A DNA stretch of 64,000 bases, from assembly GCA_036346275.1 (NCBI GenBank), contig CM070713.1, positions 56,229,567 to 56,293,566 on the forward strand, in the 5' to 3' direction. The number at the start of each line of letters is the position of its first letter. Position 1 is the first letter of the stretch. The position numbers and the translations under genes were made by a program. This DNA is from Otatea glauca. Taxonomy: Eukaryota; Streptophyta; Magnoliopsida; Poales; Poaceae. The notes below the pieces were generated by a model. The model saw only the letters and a program-made list of their open reading frames with translations, was not told the origin of the DNA and made no database searches. This document shows, piece by piece, positions 24,236 to 34,499 of the stretch.

Positions 24236-25215
24236 TAGTTTTAGCCATCTTTTCAATTTCCTATCGAGTGAAAGGGGTTTGATGTTAAGAAATATGAAAA
24301 TATATCATAAAAATGAGAATTTGGGAAAAAATATAGAAAAATTGAGGTGACACTTATAAGCAAAAAATTAAAATTACACAAATGTTTTACATCAACAAAA
24401 TTTTAGCAATGTTCCATAAAAGTTGAGGCAGATTAAAATGTTTTCCGTAGTGTAAATCTTTTGAGAAATTTTCCTACTGTAATTCTTTTGCGCGAAATTT
24501 CCTCTTGAAGTGGAACTTATTCCAAACGACTGGCTTCTTCACAGTCAGAAACCAAAAGCTAGCATCCCATCTGTACTAGAAAAAGCTAAAAATGAAAGCT
24601 AGTCTAAAGCAGTTTCACACGTTTTCGGTGGATTGGTGTTCTGAATTTGCCACTAGAGTTATAAAATTACTCCCTCCTAAGAATAAAATCCTAAACCCCA
24701 TCACTCTCACCGTCATTCCTGACCCGCACTCCTCATACCTAAATGACTGACTGACAAACACCAAACCTCTATAATCCAGCTTGTACAACCTATTAGCTAT
24801 GTAGCCGAGCCGAAAGCTATTTTTTGAAGAAAAAAAAACTATTAGGAGAGTTTGTTGTGACTGGCTTGCTTGGCTTGGCTTTCTCTATTAGGAGAGTTTG
24901 TTGTGATCAAAGACGTGTTTGGCATCCAACTCACACTAATCAGCCTGTGTGGGTTGGATTCGAATATGTTGTTGATGATAAGGATCTGAGATGTAATGAC
25001 AATAAGGCATCTCGGCGAGATGCTTCCTAAATGCTGCTTTAGTGATGTCCTTTGTATTTCTTTTTCCCCCTCCTCTTTTGATGAAGAGTGTGACTAAATC
25101 ATGACTGCCCATGTGGACTAGCGTGTAGCCTTTGCTCTACACAAATGTTACCGGCCCATATCTTTTTGTAGAATATTTTATAAGCTTAAAGTAGCTGAGC
25201 TGTAAAAATGTTAAG
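24236..25215. other. Intergenic sequence, no gene assigned
   Basis: AT-rich. The words 'attaggagagtttgttgtgac/tgatc' occur twice (about 24841-24862 and 24886-24907), a small local duplication. No coding region supported. Confidence 0.35.
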
Positions 25216-25470
25216 AAATAACCCCTCTCCTACTCACAAATAGTTATCATTTTAAACATATCTGTAGTCAAACTTTCGAATCAAATATATTTCTAAATAT
25301 TCAAATTAGATACATGAAAATGATATGTGTAGATTTGTCTCGAAATGCACTTTCGTAGTATTATAATTTTATTGGGTTTTATAAATATATTATATTAGAA
25401 ATTAGTGATCAAGCTCTGTTTTAAAGACCGTATCCAGATCTAAAACGATAACTATATATGACCAGAGAAA
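25216..25470. mobile_element. MITE, same family as 4480-4741
   Basis: It starts 'ctactcacaaatagttatca' and ends 'aaaacgataactatatatga'. The interior phrase 'actttcgtagtattataatt' matches the other full-length copies. Somewhat decayed at both ends. Confidence 0.7.
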
Positions 25471-25487
25471 ATATTAATCTAGAAGAA

Positions 25488-25588
25488 AAATACTTCTTCC
25501 AGTCACAAATAATTGTCGTTTTGGACATAGGTGCAGTCAAACTTTCAAAACTTAGATTGACAACTATTTGTGACCAGAGGGAGTACTT
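25488..25588. mobile_element. Internally deleted MITE of the same family
   Basis: Only about 100 bp: the left end 'ccagtcacaaataattgtcg', a short joint, and the right end 'gacaactatttgtgaccaga' followed by 'gggagta'. The internal 160 bp seen in its relatives is missing. Confidence 0.7.
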
Positions 25589-25669
25589 ATGAACCTAGAA
25601 TAGCCCAACATGTACAGTATTTTATCAAGGGAAACTTGTCATACCCGGCAAAACCAGACATGGACTTTC

Positions 25670-25926
25670 TTACTACTCTCTCCGATCACAAATACATGTC
25701 ATTTTGAAATACGTACAATCAAAATTTCAAAACTTTAACTATCGATGTCTACTTATATTGGATACATAAAAATCATATACCTAGATTTATCTCGAAAAGT
25801 ACTTTCATAATACTATAATTTTGTTAAGTTTTATAAACATATTGCAAATAGAAATTAGTGATCAAAGTAGTATTTTGGGGACCGTGTTGATATCCAAAAC
25901 AAGATGTATTTGTGATCGGAGGGAGC
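25670..25926. mobile_element. MITE, same family, full length
   Basis: Ends 'ctctccgatcacaaatacat' and 'atgtatttgtgatcggaggg' are clear inverted repeats. The interior matches the copies at 4480, 25216 and 29728. Confidence 0.75.
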
Positions 25927-25974
25927 AGAGTTGTCTATTGCATGGTTGTACCCCTTTTCCTGAGTAATGACATA

Positions 25975-26062
25975 TACTCCTTCTGATCACAAATAGTTAT
26001 CGCTTTAGATAACGATACGATTTCCAAAATACAGCTTTGACAACTATTTGTGCGGAGGAAGT
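25975..26062. mobile_element. Internally deleted MITE of the same family
   Basis: About 88 bp, from 'tactccttctgatcacaaat' to 'gacaactatttgtgcggagg' and 'aagtaca'. It is a second, independent short derivative in the same cluster. Confidence 0.65.
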
Positions 26063-27400
26063 ACACGCTCTTGTTTCGGGAAAAAAAAAAGAATGCATCC
26101 TTTGCACAATATCGAGTAAACAATTGGCCGGGTCTCTCTGCAACTCAATTAGTAAATCATATGTACTTCAATCAACAAATAATATCATTAGTACAGGAAG
26201 AACAGAATTGAACAAGTCAGTCACCAAGTCGGTCAACAGAACAATCAAAGCCGCGGTCCTTCAAGTCGCGTTTTGTTTTCCTTTTTTCCCCTGAAAACGG
26301 AACTCGTCAACGCAGCTGCATGCTTTGTGTTTTGACGTTTTCTTCCCTTCCCTTGTACAAGCGAAAGGACATGCAAAATAAAACAGCGAAGTACGCCATG
26401 CCATGGACGAAAAAAAGAAGAAAATAATACGTGTCATCAACCGCGTTGCGTTGTATCATCGCTCAATTCGCCGTAAAGCCAAGCAGCCAACTCGCTCTGT
26501 GACAACGGTCGGTTGCGATCCAGCTCTCTGGGAGAATATCTGCACCGTAGTTAAGGGAGGTTTTCGTTTATTTTAAAATTTATATAATTTATATTAAGAG
26601 AAAATGTATAAGACTTATCACTGTTAAATTGCTTCTTTCAAGTGTCTTTCTTTTGTAGTGCACAGGTACGTGTGCAGAAATAATTTGCACAAAAAATGTG
26701 TACGAGCTAGCATCGGCATGTGTACGTTGCCTGTCATGCGTCAGTATCCAGTCCCTGAGAACATTTTTATTAGCAGATTATGTACGTAACTTCACACTCT
26801 TCCGCTACTATGTGACGTTAGATTATGTAGACTATTGAGCATAAAACATGGGAGACGATAAAAAGTGAGAGCTGAGCTCCGTTCTCGTCTTTTTAGCTAG
26901 CACAAGAGGAAGTCGTCCTTTCCTAGTCTCTTTATAATTATTTTTACTATTCTAGCTTTTATTGAAACATAATTATAAAAATAGTTTTATATATATATAT
27001 TTATTTATTTATTACCATCTAAGTCATTTTATTTTATATCTTTCTCAATTTCACTGTAAACTTAATTCTTAGGTAAAATTAAAATACATTTTATATTTCT
27101 GAACATAGAGAGTATCGCAGATTGGACATAGATTGATATTCAAGCCCAACACATTTAGGAGGAAACCTGCCTACTATCTTAATTTTGGACCCTCGTCATA
27201 AAATTCCTAGCTCTGTCGTTGGAAATTGGAGTGGCAGCTCGGGTAAATACGTGGTTCAACTGACATGGTAGCCACATTTGTACGCTATCGCCGATCGGAC
27301 ACGCCTTCCAAGTTGTTTGGAGTAAGCCTTTAAAACCAGTGGTGCTGGGTATGCCTTGGCACCCCTAAAATTTTGAGAATGCTACTCCCCAGGGGCAGAC
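26063..27400. other. Intergenic sequence, no gene assigned
   Basis: AT-rich, with no supported coding region. 27330-27375 carries a dispersed-repeat word set ('ggtgctgggtatgcc...gcacccctaaaatttt') that also appears, inverted, at 16881-16935. Confidence 0.35.
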
Positions 27401-27453
27401 GAGCGGCGCGAGCGTGAAAGACGGTTGCTGGCCTTCAAGGCAGCGGACGCGGC

Positions 27454-28262
27454 AGGTGGTGGCTCCTGCTGCTCCTCCTTGCGCTCCCAGCCGCCGCCGA
27501 CGCGCTCACGGTGGACGCCCAGGCGTTGCTGGCCTTCAAGGCAGCGGTGTTGCGGGACCCGACGGGTACGCTCGCCGATTAGGATGCCTCCGCCGCCGAT
27601 CCTTGCGCGTGGAATGGTGTATCTTGCGACGTCGGCACCCGCCGCGTCATTGCGCTCTCCCTCACCAGGAAGGGGCTTGTCGGCGCGCTCCCGCAGTTCC
27701 TGCTCCCGAGCTCCATCCGCCACCTCAACCTCCACACCAACCGACTCTTTGGCGAGCTCCTCGTCGGCGCCGTGTGGCTCCAGAGCCTCGTCCTCTATGG
27801 GAACGAGCTCTACGACCCCGTCCCCCGGGAGCTCGGGGACCTCCCCTACCTCCAAATCTTGGACCTCTCCTCCAACACCCTCAACGGCTCCCTCCCCGAG
27901 TTGATCTTGAAATGCAGCCGCCTCCGCACACTGGCGCTCTGCTGGAACAACCTCACTGGCCCGCTGCCCACGGGGCTTGGACAGGAGCTGACGGCGCTGG
28001 AGCTACTTGATTTGTCCTACAACCGGTTCTCGGGTGCCATCCCGGACGATATTGGGAACCTGTCTAGGCTCGAGGGGACAATGGAACTGTAGCACAATGA
28101 GTTCTCCTGGCCGATTCCGGCGAGTATTGGGAAATTGCCGGATAAGGTGTACATTGATCTCACATACAACAATTTGTCCGGACCGATTCCGCGAGACGGT
28201 GCACTCGAGAACCGACGGGCATTCGTGGGCAACCCGGGGCTCTGTGGGCCGCCGCTCGAGGA
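27454..28262 (+). pseudogene. LRR receptor-like kinase ectodomain fragment (ZAR1-type), kinase part missing
   Basis: One plus-strand frame runs through the whole segment with only two stops, both TAG (27580-27582, where the family has the W of ADWD, and 28090-28092). It shows a hydrophobic signal-peptide core (WWLLLLLLALPAAADAL), the LRR N-terminal cap (LLAFKAAVLRDPTGTLAD, DPCAWNGVSC), then LRR units such as LGDLPYLQILDLSSNTLNGS, LELLDLSYNRFSGAIPDDIG and KVYIDLTYNNLSGPIP. It ends at FVGNPGLCGPPL, the junction before the transmembrane region in this RLK class. The start codon, membrane segment and kinase are absent. The 22-bp word around 27424-27445 recurs at 27526-27547, a local duplication of the 5' end. 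It looks like a captured or duplicated gene piece. Confidence 0.75.
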
Positions 28263-28264
28263 GA

Positions 28265-28450
28265 CGACCTCCATGACACGGAGCAGAGTTTCCCTCTCGG
28301 TGGGGTCCATAGCCGTGGCAGCCACAGAGAGGAGGGACAAGAGGAGGAAGGTAACGGAGGGCACTAACATGATGGCGCGGCAAGCGGCTCAGGCCAACGA
28401 CGGCGCAGCAGGAAGCGTGAAGACTGAACGAGCGACGCGACACGAACACA
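28265..28450 (-). pseudogene. N-terminal fragment of a second LRR protein (RLP29-like), opposite strand
   Basis: From an ATG at 28370 the minus strand reads a signal peptide (VTFLLLSLLSVAATA) followed by MDPTERETLLRVMEVVSS. That resembles the mature N-terminus of plant LRR receptor-like proteins of the RLP29/PII-2 type. The similarity stops abruptly at about 28265, exactly where the ZAR1-type fragment on the other strand begins. Sequence up to about 28450 may be its 5' UTR. Identification rests on memory of the family and should be confirmed by a protein search. Confidence 0.55.
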
Positions 28451-28459
28451 CCCATTAGA

Positions 28460-28858
28460 AAATTTCTAGTTCGCCGAGGTTTAAAACGTGTTCAGATGGA
28501 CGGAGTAGTTTTGATAACTGTGAAAGCAGTCTTGTTTACAGAGTTTCAGGTCAATAAACACGCACGAGAGCATTAAATTTCGTTGCTGTTTGATTGCTTC
28601 CCAGGGAAGCTACGCGCATTAACACCGCAGCCGTTGGTTGTTAGTTGTTACTTCCTCCGTTGCCGAATACTTTCGCAGAGTGGTGTCTAACTGTCTAAGA
28701 AAGATTGTATTACTTTTGTTCGCTATAAATTTTTAGGTACTACTATATCTTACTTTAGTTTACAACTGGAAATAATGTTAGAAATAGCTAAAAGGAGATG
28801 TATATTAAAGAATAATAAAAATTCACATCAAAATTGTAGAATAACATTCCTTCGTATC
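28460..28858. other. Intergenic spacer
   Basis: AT-rich. 28650-28760 begins 'tacttcctccgttgccgaat', which looks like one end of a decayed Stowaway-type MITE; the other end was not found. Confidence 0.3.
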
Positions 28859-29728
28859 TGACAAATACTCATACCAGGGGTACCCCAGTGGCCCAGGATG
28901 ACAAGCAGGCTGCGTCAAGCCCAGTTACGACCCAACGAGTCGTCCCTGGGCCCAGCTCCGACCAAAGGACCTGCGGGGCCACAAAAGGACGCTCGTCCCC
29001 GACCAAATCAAGGCAAGCGATCCCGACCAAGTGGGACACCGACCCCCGTCATAGATCGGGCTCCCCCGAGCCCTGACCAAGCTAAGGCAACCTTCGCCGA
29101 GGGCCACGTGCCCCACGGATAGGATCGTTCGAAGCGACCGTGCAGGGCAGCTGGCCCCTTCCCGAGGCAGCATGAGGGTTGCCCAAGTCAAAACTCCGAT
29201 CCCATCGCCCGATCACCGCAATCACGGGCTTCCTCCGGCGGCGTCGGGGCCACGCTCGCAACGTCGGCATCCGGCGAGTTCCCGAGCGGTGCGCGCGCTT
29301 CCCAAGAAGCGGTGAGCTCCGCCTACTAAACCGGTGTGGGTAAAGACGGACGACGACCATCACCAAGACAAGAGACTAGGGCTCCTAGCGTAAGGTCCCA
29401 TCGTCCTTCCTTCTCCCAATTCCCAATGTAACCTGCCCCTTCCGACTGTATAAAGAGGGCAGGGTCTCTCCTCTTCAAAGGGGCGGGAGAGGGAGGTCTT
29501 GGCGAACGAACAAAAAAACACTCTTGTGTTCAAGCTCTCAGCCCTCACTTGTAATCGCTGTGCAGCCGTCTGCACTAAAAGCAATACAACATCGCCACAC
29601 GAACTGGAGTAGGGACATTCGGCCCAACCAAGATATACACCTTGGACTTTTCACTAACCATTCGGGGAGAGGAGCGCGTGGCCTCTTAGACTTACAAATT
29701 TACTTGCCGATTGCTCGAAACGCGCCGA
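28859..29728 (+). repeat. Solo LTR of a Tat/Retand-type gypsy element
   Basis: The start TGACAAATACTCATACC and the end 'ttgctcgaaacgcgccga' match the minus-strand reading of the LTRs at 38056-38768 and 51402-52293 (TGACGAATACTCATACC ... GCTCGAAACGCCGACA). The layout agrees: a GC-rich U3 with repeated 'gaccaa' words, a TATA box TATAAAG at 29449-29455, then a T/C-rich leader. No internal region lies beside it, so this is a solo LTR, in opposite orientation to the large element. The last two bases (CA) are lost where a MITE adjoins. Confidence 0.75.
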
Positions 29729-29965
29729 AGATCATAAATAGTTATCGTTTTAGATATCGATATGATCTCCAAAACGCAATTTTGACCACTAATTTCTATT
29801 ATAATATATTTATAAAACCCAATAAAATTATAATATTATGAAATTATTTTTAAGATAAATCTACACACATGATTTTTATGTATCTAATTTAAATATTTAA
29901 AAATATATTAATAATCAAACTTTTTAACCTATATTTAAAATAATAACTATTCGTGACTAGAGGAG
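29728..29965. mobile_element. MITE, same family as 4480-4741, abutting the solo LTR
   Basis: It starts 'agatcataaatagttatcgt' and ends 'aataactattcgtgactaga'. The interior phrases 'ttataaaacccaataaaatt' and 'ttatgtatctaatttaaata' match the copy at 4480-4741. Confidence 0.7.
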
Positions 29966-32485
29966 CATGTATTTAGAACAAACTGTAAAAAGCTAAAACG
30001 ACGCGTATTGAGAAAAGGGAGGGAATATAAATATCGCAACGACTTGTTTGACTAGCAAGTCACCGCCGTATCATTAATCAATCATCACGGGCAAAACCTA
30101 AGCATAGATGTGAAAATTGGGAATTGTTGAAATGGTACTTGACTATTTTTTGTTTATAAGCATTTTTTTTTCTATTAGATATAGCTTTGTGATACACCTT
30201 GTGCTCTATCATTTTAACTTTGTGTGTTTTCCTCAGGGTGAACAATATGATAAGAGAATAATCAATTTGTTTACGATTATCGTGAACAAACAATTAGAGT
30301 TTTTGTTTACGGTGTTCCTTGTAGTTTGTTTTGTTCCTCTTTTTTTTTACAAATTTGTGTATTATTTTTTACATAAGTTCTATTTTTTTACAAATTGTCA
30401 CGTCATTTTTTACATAATTTAATTTATGTAAAACTAGTATATAATTGGTGTAAAAAGGCCATGCAGAAAAGAATAGCATTCCTCTCTTTTTTTTACAAAT
30501 TATCATATTATTTTTACATAATTTAATTTATGTAGAACTAGGGTAATTGAGGTAAAAAGGCCCTACAGAAAAGAATAACCTATATTGGAGCATTCCTCAA
30601 TGTATCACATCATATGCTAATAATTAAAGAGTAAAGTAGTGGACGCAGACGGATACACGTTGGATATCTAAAAAATTGAGTACTCCTCGATAAAATATTA
30701 CTCAAATGGAAGGAGAAGAGGCAATTTTATTTTATCCATTGAATCTAGATCCGAAGGCTCAAAATTTAAGTATTATTTAGAAAGAAAAAATCTAGTTCTC
30801 TCTAAACACTCCCGTGAAAATAATTTAACTCGAAAAGTTACCGAAGGTTGCTAACATGACCAGGTAACTGTGAAAATACTAAATGTTGCTATTACCTAAA
30901 AATCAGGTGTGAGAGTTTAAATAATTCTTGAAAAAAATTAATAGAGATAGGGGGCATGTTCTGTCACTATAAAATTTCAATGGAGGCATCAAACTAATTT
31001 CAGAGATATGAAAATACCAAGTACTTAGTGAATTAGTGATTTTTGCGTTGTTTATTAACTATATGTTCTTTATCTCGTAGATACAATTGAATTTGATCTT
31101 GAGATTTTTGTATGGCTACATAAAATGCCCTCCCCTATCTCTGATAAGTTTTTAAAGATTTTTCAGAAACATGTACAACCAATTTTTATGAAATTTGCAC
31201 CATTTAGCCATTTTCACCGTATATGTCCCTGAAATGACGAATTTATCTGTGCCTTTTCTTCTTAGTTTTACGGGAATAATCAATTTGGAATTGCAAGTAG
31301 AGTAGGTAGTCTAATTGGTTTGCCATCTGTGTTACGTAGCTAAAAGGCATCATTGGTGTCCCATCTCTTATATTAGAAAAAGAAGTATCACATTTGGTTA
31401 GAAATCGTCATTTTAATTAGTGAAAAAAATCTTCATCGTCAATTATGATAGGTCGAGATATAATGTTGCAGATCGATAAGATACATATTAGGGCTATTAC
31501 AATTGTACAAAAAATATCGATCAGATATTATATTAAGGCTATTAGAGTTGTATAAGAAATACAATTGTACTTTTCACACACATTAGATTTGTCTAACAAA
31601 TACAACTCTATCTTTAAATATAAACATATGTATTATAATAGCTAGACACGTAGTTGCACAGGGAATTCAAACAGTTAACTGTATGTTAGATGGATTCATC
31701 TGTATATCTTACGAAATTTCATCCAGCGACCTCTCGTAACCAGAGTCTTCAAATGGTTTTGTTACCTAAAAGCCCCTTGCGAAAGAAAAACCAAAGTTAG
31801 AATCAGCTGATTCAAGCGTAACCACATGATGACGCATGCATGATTTTAAAACGCCGGCGTGCGAAATAACCGGTGATATCTATCGATCTCTGACATTTAG
31901 TCGATGGACAGGCGCTAGGCACAGGAGTCAGACGCCGGTAGTGCCTCACATGCCGTATCATATGGCACGAAAGAATGATCAGTGTATATAAGTTCAGTAC
32001 ACACTCAGCTCATCTTCTTTTTTAATGGGATGATTCGAACGAGCTCGATCGGCGTCTTACATAATTAAGGATAAAAAGAAGCGGTTTTCTCCGCATGGGC
32101 TCACATGGAGGCAGCAATCAACTTGCCTCGATCTGTCTCAGCAGTACATTCCTGCATTTCAATTTGATTATATGCTTCACATAAGACTTCCTGGTGGGTG
32201 TACACGACCGAGCGGCGAAATTTTTGGCTAAGTTTCGTACCTAACCACATGACAGTGCCTCGAGTGCTTAATTAGCTAATTTTTTGGTTCGTTAATTCGG
32301 TCCAATTAATCGGTCGTAGGAGGAGGGCTGGACCGCTGGAGAGTTCGAGGGAGAAATAATAGTCTGAGTCGTTGCAATCAGCTCTCGTCCTTAGTGGACT
32401 AGCCGCGAAGCGTAAATATGCATTTTACGATTGTATTTATCCGATATGTTTTCCACTTTCTTTAGAGCGTTAGACTGTAGTAAGC
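29966..32485. other. AT-rich intergenic sequence
   Basis: No supported gene. It includes the tandem duplication listed at 30330-30590. The rest is unique AT-rich DNA with no clear open frame. Confidence 0.4.
30330..30590. repeat. Imperfect tandem duplication, about 100-140 bp units
   Basis: Two units share, in the same order, a T-run, 'ttacaaatt', 'tttttacataatttaattta', 'tgtaaaact/tgtagaact', 'ggtaaaaaggcc' and 'acagaaaagaata'. Unit 1 ends near 30475 and unit 2 near 30590. No function suggested. Confidence 0.8.
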
Positions 32486-33500
32486 TAGGGTTGAAAATGT
32501 AACGGAAACTTTCCGAAGCCCTTTTTCGGAAATGAAAACGAAAATCGTAACGAAAACGAAAAAAAAAATTAAAAAACGGAAACGAAAATGGAAGAGCTAG
32601 TTCTGATGGAAATGAAAACAGAACGAAAATTCAGTATAAGCTAAACCGGAATTCCGTATAAGGCAAATCGGAACTTCTCACAGAGCTAGCCCACAAGCAA
32701 ACTCCCTCAGGGCCTCCGTGCAGCAATGGAGAAAGCCAACGTCCTGTCTGCAGTACACAGTACACAGACGAGACACCCTCAGCCAACGTCCTGTCCTGTC
32801 TTACGGTTCGCAGTGCAAGAAAAGAGGAGAGATTAAAAAAACCAAAAGCTGCTGCAATTGTAAAGTCTATTTCAAAGTCTGACGGAGACACAACTTACAA
32901 AGTATGTTTTCCTTTATCCATTGGTCAAAACACCACTCCAAAGAAAGGCAACGGTTGGAGAGCCAAAACATCACTGCCTCGTCAGAATATTGTTTGGAAA
33001 AAAGAACCACTCTAATATAACTAAATAGGTGATAAATTTTTTGAATTTCAACAAACCTTTATCTAAATTTCAATCATATAGTACCTTAAGACTTTTCCAT
33101 ACATTAATGCTATTCCCTTGAGTTCAATTCCCCATGCTTATTTCTGAAACCAACCAGGTGAAAGCAATGGAACTGATTGATCAGATAGAAGGTAAGATGT
33201 ATGGGTAACTATACAATACTAGTCATTGGTCCACTATAATATAAAAACTAATGCATAAGCTAGGGTAACTTTATAATTGAATGTCTCGCTACGATAAGCT
33301 AGATCATGTGTTATGTTCTTGTGGAATTTTTCATTTTTGTTTTCGTATCCGCTCCGTTCCGTTTTGCATCCGTTTCCGTCACTATCTATTTCCGTATCCG
33401 TTTTCGGGGTTTTCGATTTCATTTCTGTTACCGGTAAAAAATATGAAAACAGAAGCGAAACAACCATTTACCAACCGTTTTCGTTCCGTTTTCATCCCTA
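32486..33500. mobile_element. Non-autonomous hAT element
   Basis: The left end TAGGGTTGAAAATGTAACGG and the inverse of the right end (TAGGGATGAAAACGGAACGA) are the terminal inverted repeats. Internal sequence near both ends is rich in 'ggaaacg/cgttttcg' subterminal motifs, a hAT habit. The 8-bp flanks are TAGTAAGC and CTGTAAGC (six of eight match), the size expected for hAT target duplications. No transposase is encoded. Confidence 0.75.
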
Positions 33501-33691
33501 CTGTAAGCTGCCAGTGCTAGCTGAAGCTATGGTTGAATTTGTGATCTAAATTCATATTTAAAATTTGTTTTCTTTTTCAACTCAAAGTTCTACCTCCGCG
33601 TGGAGTCTTTTACGGAATATTTTTTAAAATAATATATTTTTAATAAACAATTACAGAAATAATATATCGAAAAAATAACAGATTTACACAC

Positions 33692-33824
33692 CTGTCGCAC
33701 TTCCAAATCGCGAGAAACACTCTGTCGCAATTCCAAATTGCGATAGAGTGTGTCTCGAATTGGATTGCGAATGAGAGTCTGTCGCAATTGTTGGCCTCTC
33801 TGTCGCAATTCCAAATTGCGACAG
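33692..33824. repeat. Cluster of short palindromes at the left side of the MULE
   Basis: Arms CTGTCGCAATT and AATTGCGACAG, separated by CCA, form a perfect inverted repeat at 33800-33824. Near-copies lie at 33722-33746 and 33692-33714, with further half-copies between them (for example 33779-33789). Each could form a hairpin. They lie about 700 bp before the transposase frame, where a MULE promoter or subterminal region is expected. Confidence 0.8.
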
Positions 33825-33892
33825 AGGATGTAAAAAACGGGCGCCCTAGCCTTCGGCCTCATTTTCATCGAGACAAGCAGCCGAGCGTGCTC

Positions 33893-34010
33893 GCCAGAGA
33901 AAAGAGAGGAGAAAAGAGAGGAGAGGAGAGAGGAAAAAGAGGAGGAGGAGGGGAGGAAGAGGAAGAGGAAGAGGAGGAGGAAGAAGAGGAAGAGAGAAGA
34001 TTCGTCGAGG
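33893..34010. repeat. GA-rich low-complexity tract
   Basis: Purine-only sequence built from 'gagga' and 'gaagag' words. It would encode a Glu run in one frame but has no other coding signs. Confidence 0.9.
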
Positions 34011-34499
34011 GTTAAGGTAAAATTTTTGGTTGTTTTAATCTATAATTTAGTGACCAAATAAAATAGATTGGTAAGTACTTTGTTTTGTATAGCAATAAAT
34101 ATTTAGGAAGAGGATATAGTGATTAATTAGATGTGTAGACTCGTAATAGTTTATTTAAATTGATGATTTAGTGATCGGATCATATATATCTTTAATTATT
34201 TAGTTGTATGGAGTTATAATAGCTATGAATATAGAAAACTGCAAGAATTATGAGAGATACAATGTGTGCAAGAATTGGAGATACAATTTGATACAAAAAA
34301 TTAATTTTTGTAGGGTTGTAGCAGTTGTTTGAGTTAGTGTAGAGTATGTTGTCGTATGGGTAGATTAAGACTTGAAAAGTGGTAGCGTTATATCGTGCGA
34401 TCCTGAAAAAATTAATGAAATGTTTTGACAGGTATGGACGAACGAGTATAATTTAAAATACACTACGGAGAAGGGGTTCCGCAGATAGGTGCATAATGG

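Noticed and set aside
27382..28010. Open stretches on both strands over the LRR fragment
   Set aside because: Shadows of the LRR frame, whose repeat motifs are clear only in the frame that contains 27580 and 28090.
28420..28480. Helitron 3' end (CTAG followed by T at 28466)
   Set aside because: No hairpin upstream of the CTAG and no matching 5' TC end; not supported.
33692..33830. CRISPR-like repeat array
   Set aside because: Spacing is irregular, the units are palindromes with half-copies, and the DNA is plant nuclear.
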